Shown here: piece by piece, positions 24,885 to 28,601 of the stretch
Layout: every line of letters begins with the position of its first letter
Numbering within the stretch: the stretch's first letter is position 1
Assembly (NCBI GenBank): GCA_964354215.1
Contig: CAYGYT010000026.1
Span: 1-28,601 of the forward strand
Source of the DNA: CAVRZR01 sp964354215
GTDB lineage: Bacteria > Actinomycetota > Coriobacteriia > Anaerosomatales > CAVRZR01
Length of the DNA: 28,601 nt
Direction: 5' to 3'
Notes under the pieces: generated by a model
Database searches by the model: none
The model's input: only the letters and a program-made list of their open reading frames with translations
What the model was told of the DNA's origin: nothing
Translations under genes and position numbers: made by a program

Positions 24885-24908
24885 GCATCGCCCTCGAGGG
24901 ACGGATGC
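24885..24908 (-). promoter_or_regulatory. Inverted repeat in the rpsL-rpsG spacer (candidate S7 site)
   Basis: In the 56-base spacer, GCATC/GATGC (24885-24889 with 24904-24908) flanks the palindrome CCCTCGAGGG (24891-24900), giving an imperfect hairpin just before the rpsG binding site. In E. coli S7 binds the S12-S7 intergenic mRNA. Equivalence here is inferred from position only. Confidence 0.4.
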
Positions 24909-24915
24909 CGTCTGC

Positions 24916-25287
24916 CTACTTGCTCTTCTTGGCGCCGTAGCGCGAACGTGCCTGCTCGCGGTCGGCGACAGGCGCGGTGTCGAGCGTGCCGCGGACGATC
25001 TTGTATCGCACGCCCGGCAGATCCTTCACGCGACCGCCGCGCACGAGGACGATGGAGTGTTCCTGCAGGTTGTGGCCGATGCCCGGGATGTACGCCGTGA
25101 CCTCGATCTGGTTCGTCAGGCGAACACGGGCCACCTTGCGAAGCGCCGAGTTCGGCTTCTTGGGAGTCGTGGTGTAGACGCGAGTGCAGACACCGCGCTT
25201 CTGCGGGTTGGACTTGAGCGCCGGGGTCTTGCTCTTCTCGGCCGCCTGCTTGCGGCCCTTGCGGACCAGCTGGTTGATGGTCGGCAC
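24916..25287 (-). CDS. rpsL: 30S ribosomal protein S12
   Basis: A 123-residue S12 at the decoding centre. It begins MPTINQLVRKGRKQAAEKSK and has the loops VYTTTPKKPNSALRKVARVR and GGRVKDLPGVRYKIVRGTLD, with the Lys and Asp positions linked to streptomycin response in the wild-type state. The GTG start at 25287 has AGGAGA seven bases upstream. It is first in the str operon behind a strong promoter. Confidence 0.98.
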   Translation of the reverse strand: MPTINQLVRKGRKQAAEKSKTPALKSNPQKRGVCTRVYTTTPKKPNSALRKVARVRLTNQIEVTAYIPGIGHNLQEHSIVLVRGGRVKDLPGVRYKIVRGTLDTAPVADREQARSRYGAKKSK

Positions 25288-25308
25288 TGTGGAATCTCCT
25301 TCTCGTAC

Positions 25309-25356
25309 GTGTGTGGCACGCTATCGACGCTGGAGCATGCTCGCACACACCTCCAG
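25309..25356 (-). promoter_or_regulatory. Leader of rpsL with two mutually exclusive stems
   Basis: Within the roughly 80-base leader, CTGGAG (25351-25356) can pair with CTCCAG (25330-25335), while the adjacent GTGTGTG (25344-25350) can pair with CACACAC (25309-25315). The two pairings interleave, so they cannot form as one simple nested fold. The palindrome GAGCATGCTC lies between. Possible regulatory switch or pseudoknot. Confidence 0.4.
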
Positions 25357-25375
25357 TCTGAAGTCGCAAGGTCGA

Positions 25376-25404
25376 ACTCTAGCAAGGTAGCGGCACGCTG
25401 TCAA
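25376..25404 (-). promoter_or_regulatory. Promoter of the str operon (rpsL-rpsG-fusA...)
   Basis: The minus strand has a perfect -35 TTGACA (25399-25404), a 17-base spacer and -10 TAGAGT (25376-25381; 4 of 6). Transcription would start near 25369, giving a leader of about 80 bases before rpsL. It is the best promoter match noted in the window. Confidence 0.8.
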
Positions 25405-25487
25405 ACGCCACGCATCCGGGCGTATCCATCACCCGCTCGCTCCTGTCTTCCCTGCTCAGTAGACCCGTTAGCCGTGCGGTGAACGCA

Positions 25488-25522
25488 CCGGCGCCGCCTC
25501 CGGTATCCGAAGGCGGCGCCGG
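25488..25522 (-). terminator. Hairpin terminator candidate after rpoC
   Basis: A 12-bp GC stem (25488-25499 with 25511-25522) is topped by CGG-TAT-CCG. It begins 15 bases after the rpoC stop. The downstream bases UGCGUUCACC lack a U tract, so it is either an intrinsic terminator without U tract or a 3'-end stabiliser. Its position before the str promoter supports a unit boundary. Confidence 0.6.
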
Positions 25523-25537
25523 ATGGGATCGTGCACG

Positions 25538-28601
<3,064 letters not shown>

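Noticed and set aside
25324..25342. Five-codon ATG-to-TAG reading frame (MLQRR) in the rpsL leader
   Set aside because: No ribosome binding site and too short to support as a leader peptide; it lies in a structured region.

Overview
The window is one long ribosomal-protein and transcription/translation gene cluster, almost all on the minus strand, from a GC-rich bacterium. Gene order on the minus strand, from the right edge: rpoC (5' end missing), rpsL-rpsG-fusA, rpsJ-rplC-rplD-rplW-rplB-rpsS-rplV-rpsC-rplP-rpmC-rpsQ, rplN-rplX-rplE-rpsZ-rpsH-rplF-rplR-rpsE-rpmD-rplO-secY, adk-map-infA-rpmJ-rpsM-rpsK-rpsD-rpoA-rplQ, then ecfA-ecfA-ecfT-truA and rplM-rpsI. High GC, zinc-binding S14/S4/L36/Adk, frequent GTG starts, and an ECF module plus truA-rplM-rpsI after rplQ (the Firmicutes-type order) suggest a deep actinobacterial lineage such as Coriobacteriia or a relative. 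That placement is inference; no 16S gene is present.

Transcription layout read from the sequence: a GC-rich hairpin follows rpoC; a strong sigma70-type promoter (TTGACA-17-TAGAGT) starts the str operon; a second promoter lies before infA; a third (TTGACG-17-TAAAGT) lies before rplM; a hairpin plus short U tract terminates the cluster after rpsI. Several spacers inside the cluster are unusually long and carry clear inverted repeats (rpsL leader, rpsL-rpsG, rpsG-fusA, rpsJ-rplC, rplW-rplB, rpsZ-rpsH, upstream of rplO, rplQ-ecfA). They are candidate autoregulatory or processing elements.

Past the rpsI terminator is the only accessory part: a three-gene minus-strand operon joined by ATGA overlaps. 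It encodes an excisionase-type HTH fused to a nucleotidyltransferase-like domain, an unrecognised 83-residue protein, and a lone PAS domain of the DUF438/PAS_10 type. It converges on the 3' end of a plus-strand nhaA gene cut by the left edge.

Most interesting observations: (i) the RpoC C-terminus carries a long acidic tail ending in a 59-residue domain that aligns without gaps to the alpha-CTD of RpoA in this same window and keeps most DNA-contact positions; (ii) tuf is absent between fusA and rpsJ; (iii) the HTH-nucleotidyltransferase/PAS operon. No tRNA, rRNA, CRISPR array, insertion sequence or phage gene was seen, and no stretch over 300 bases lacks a gene.
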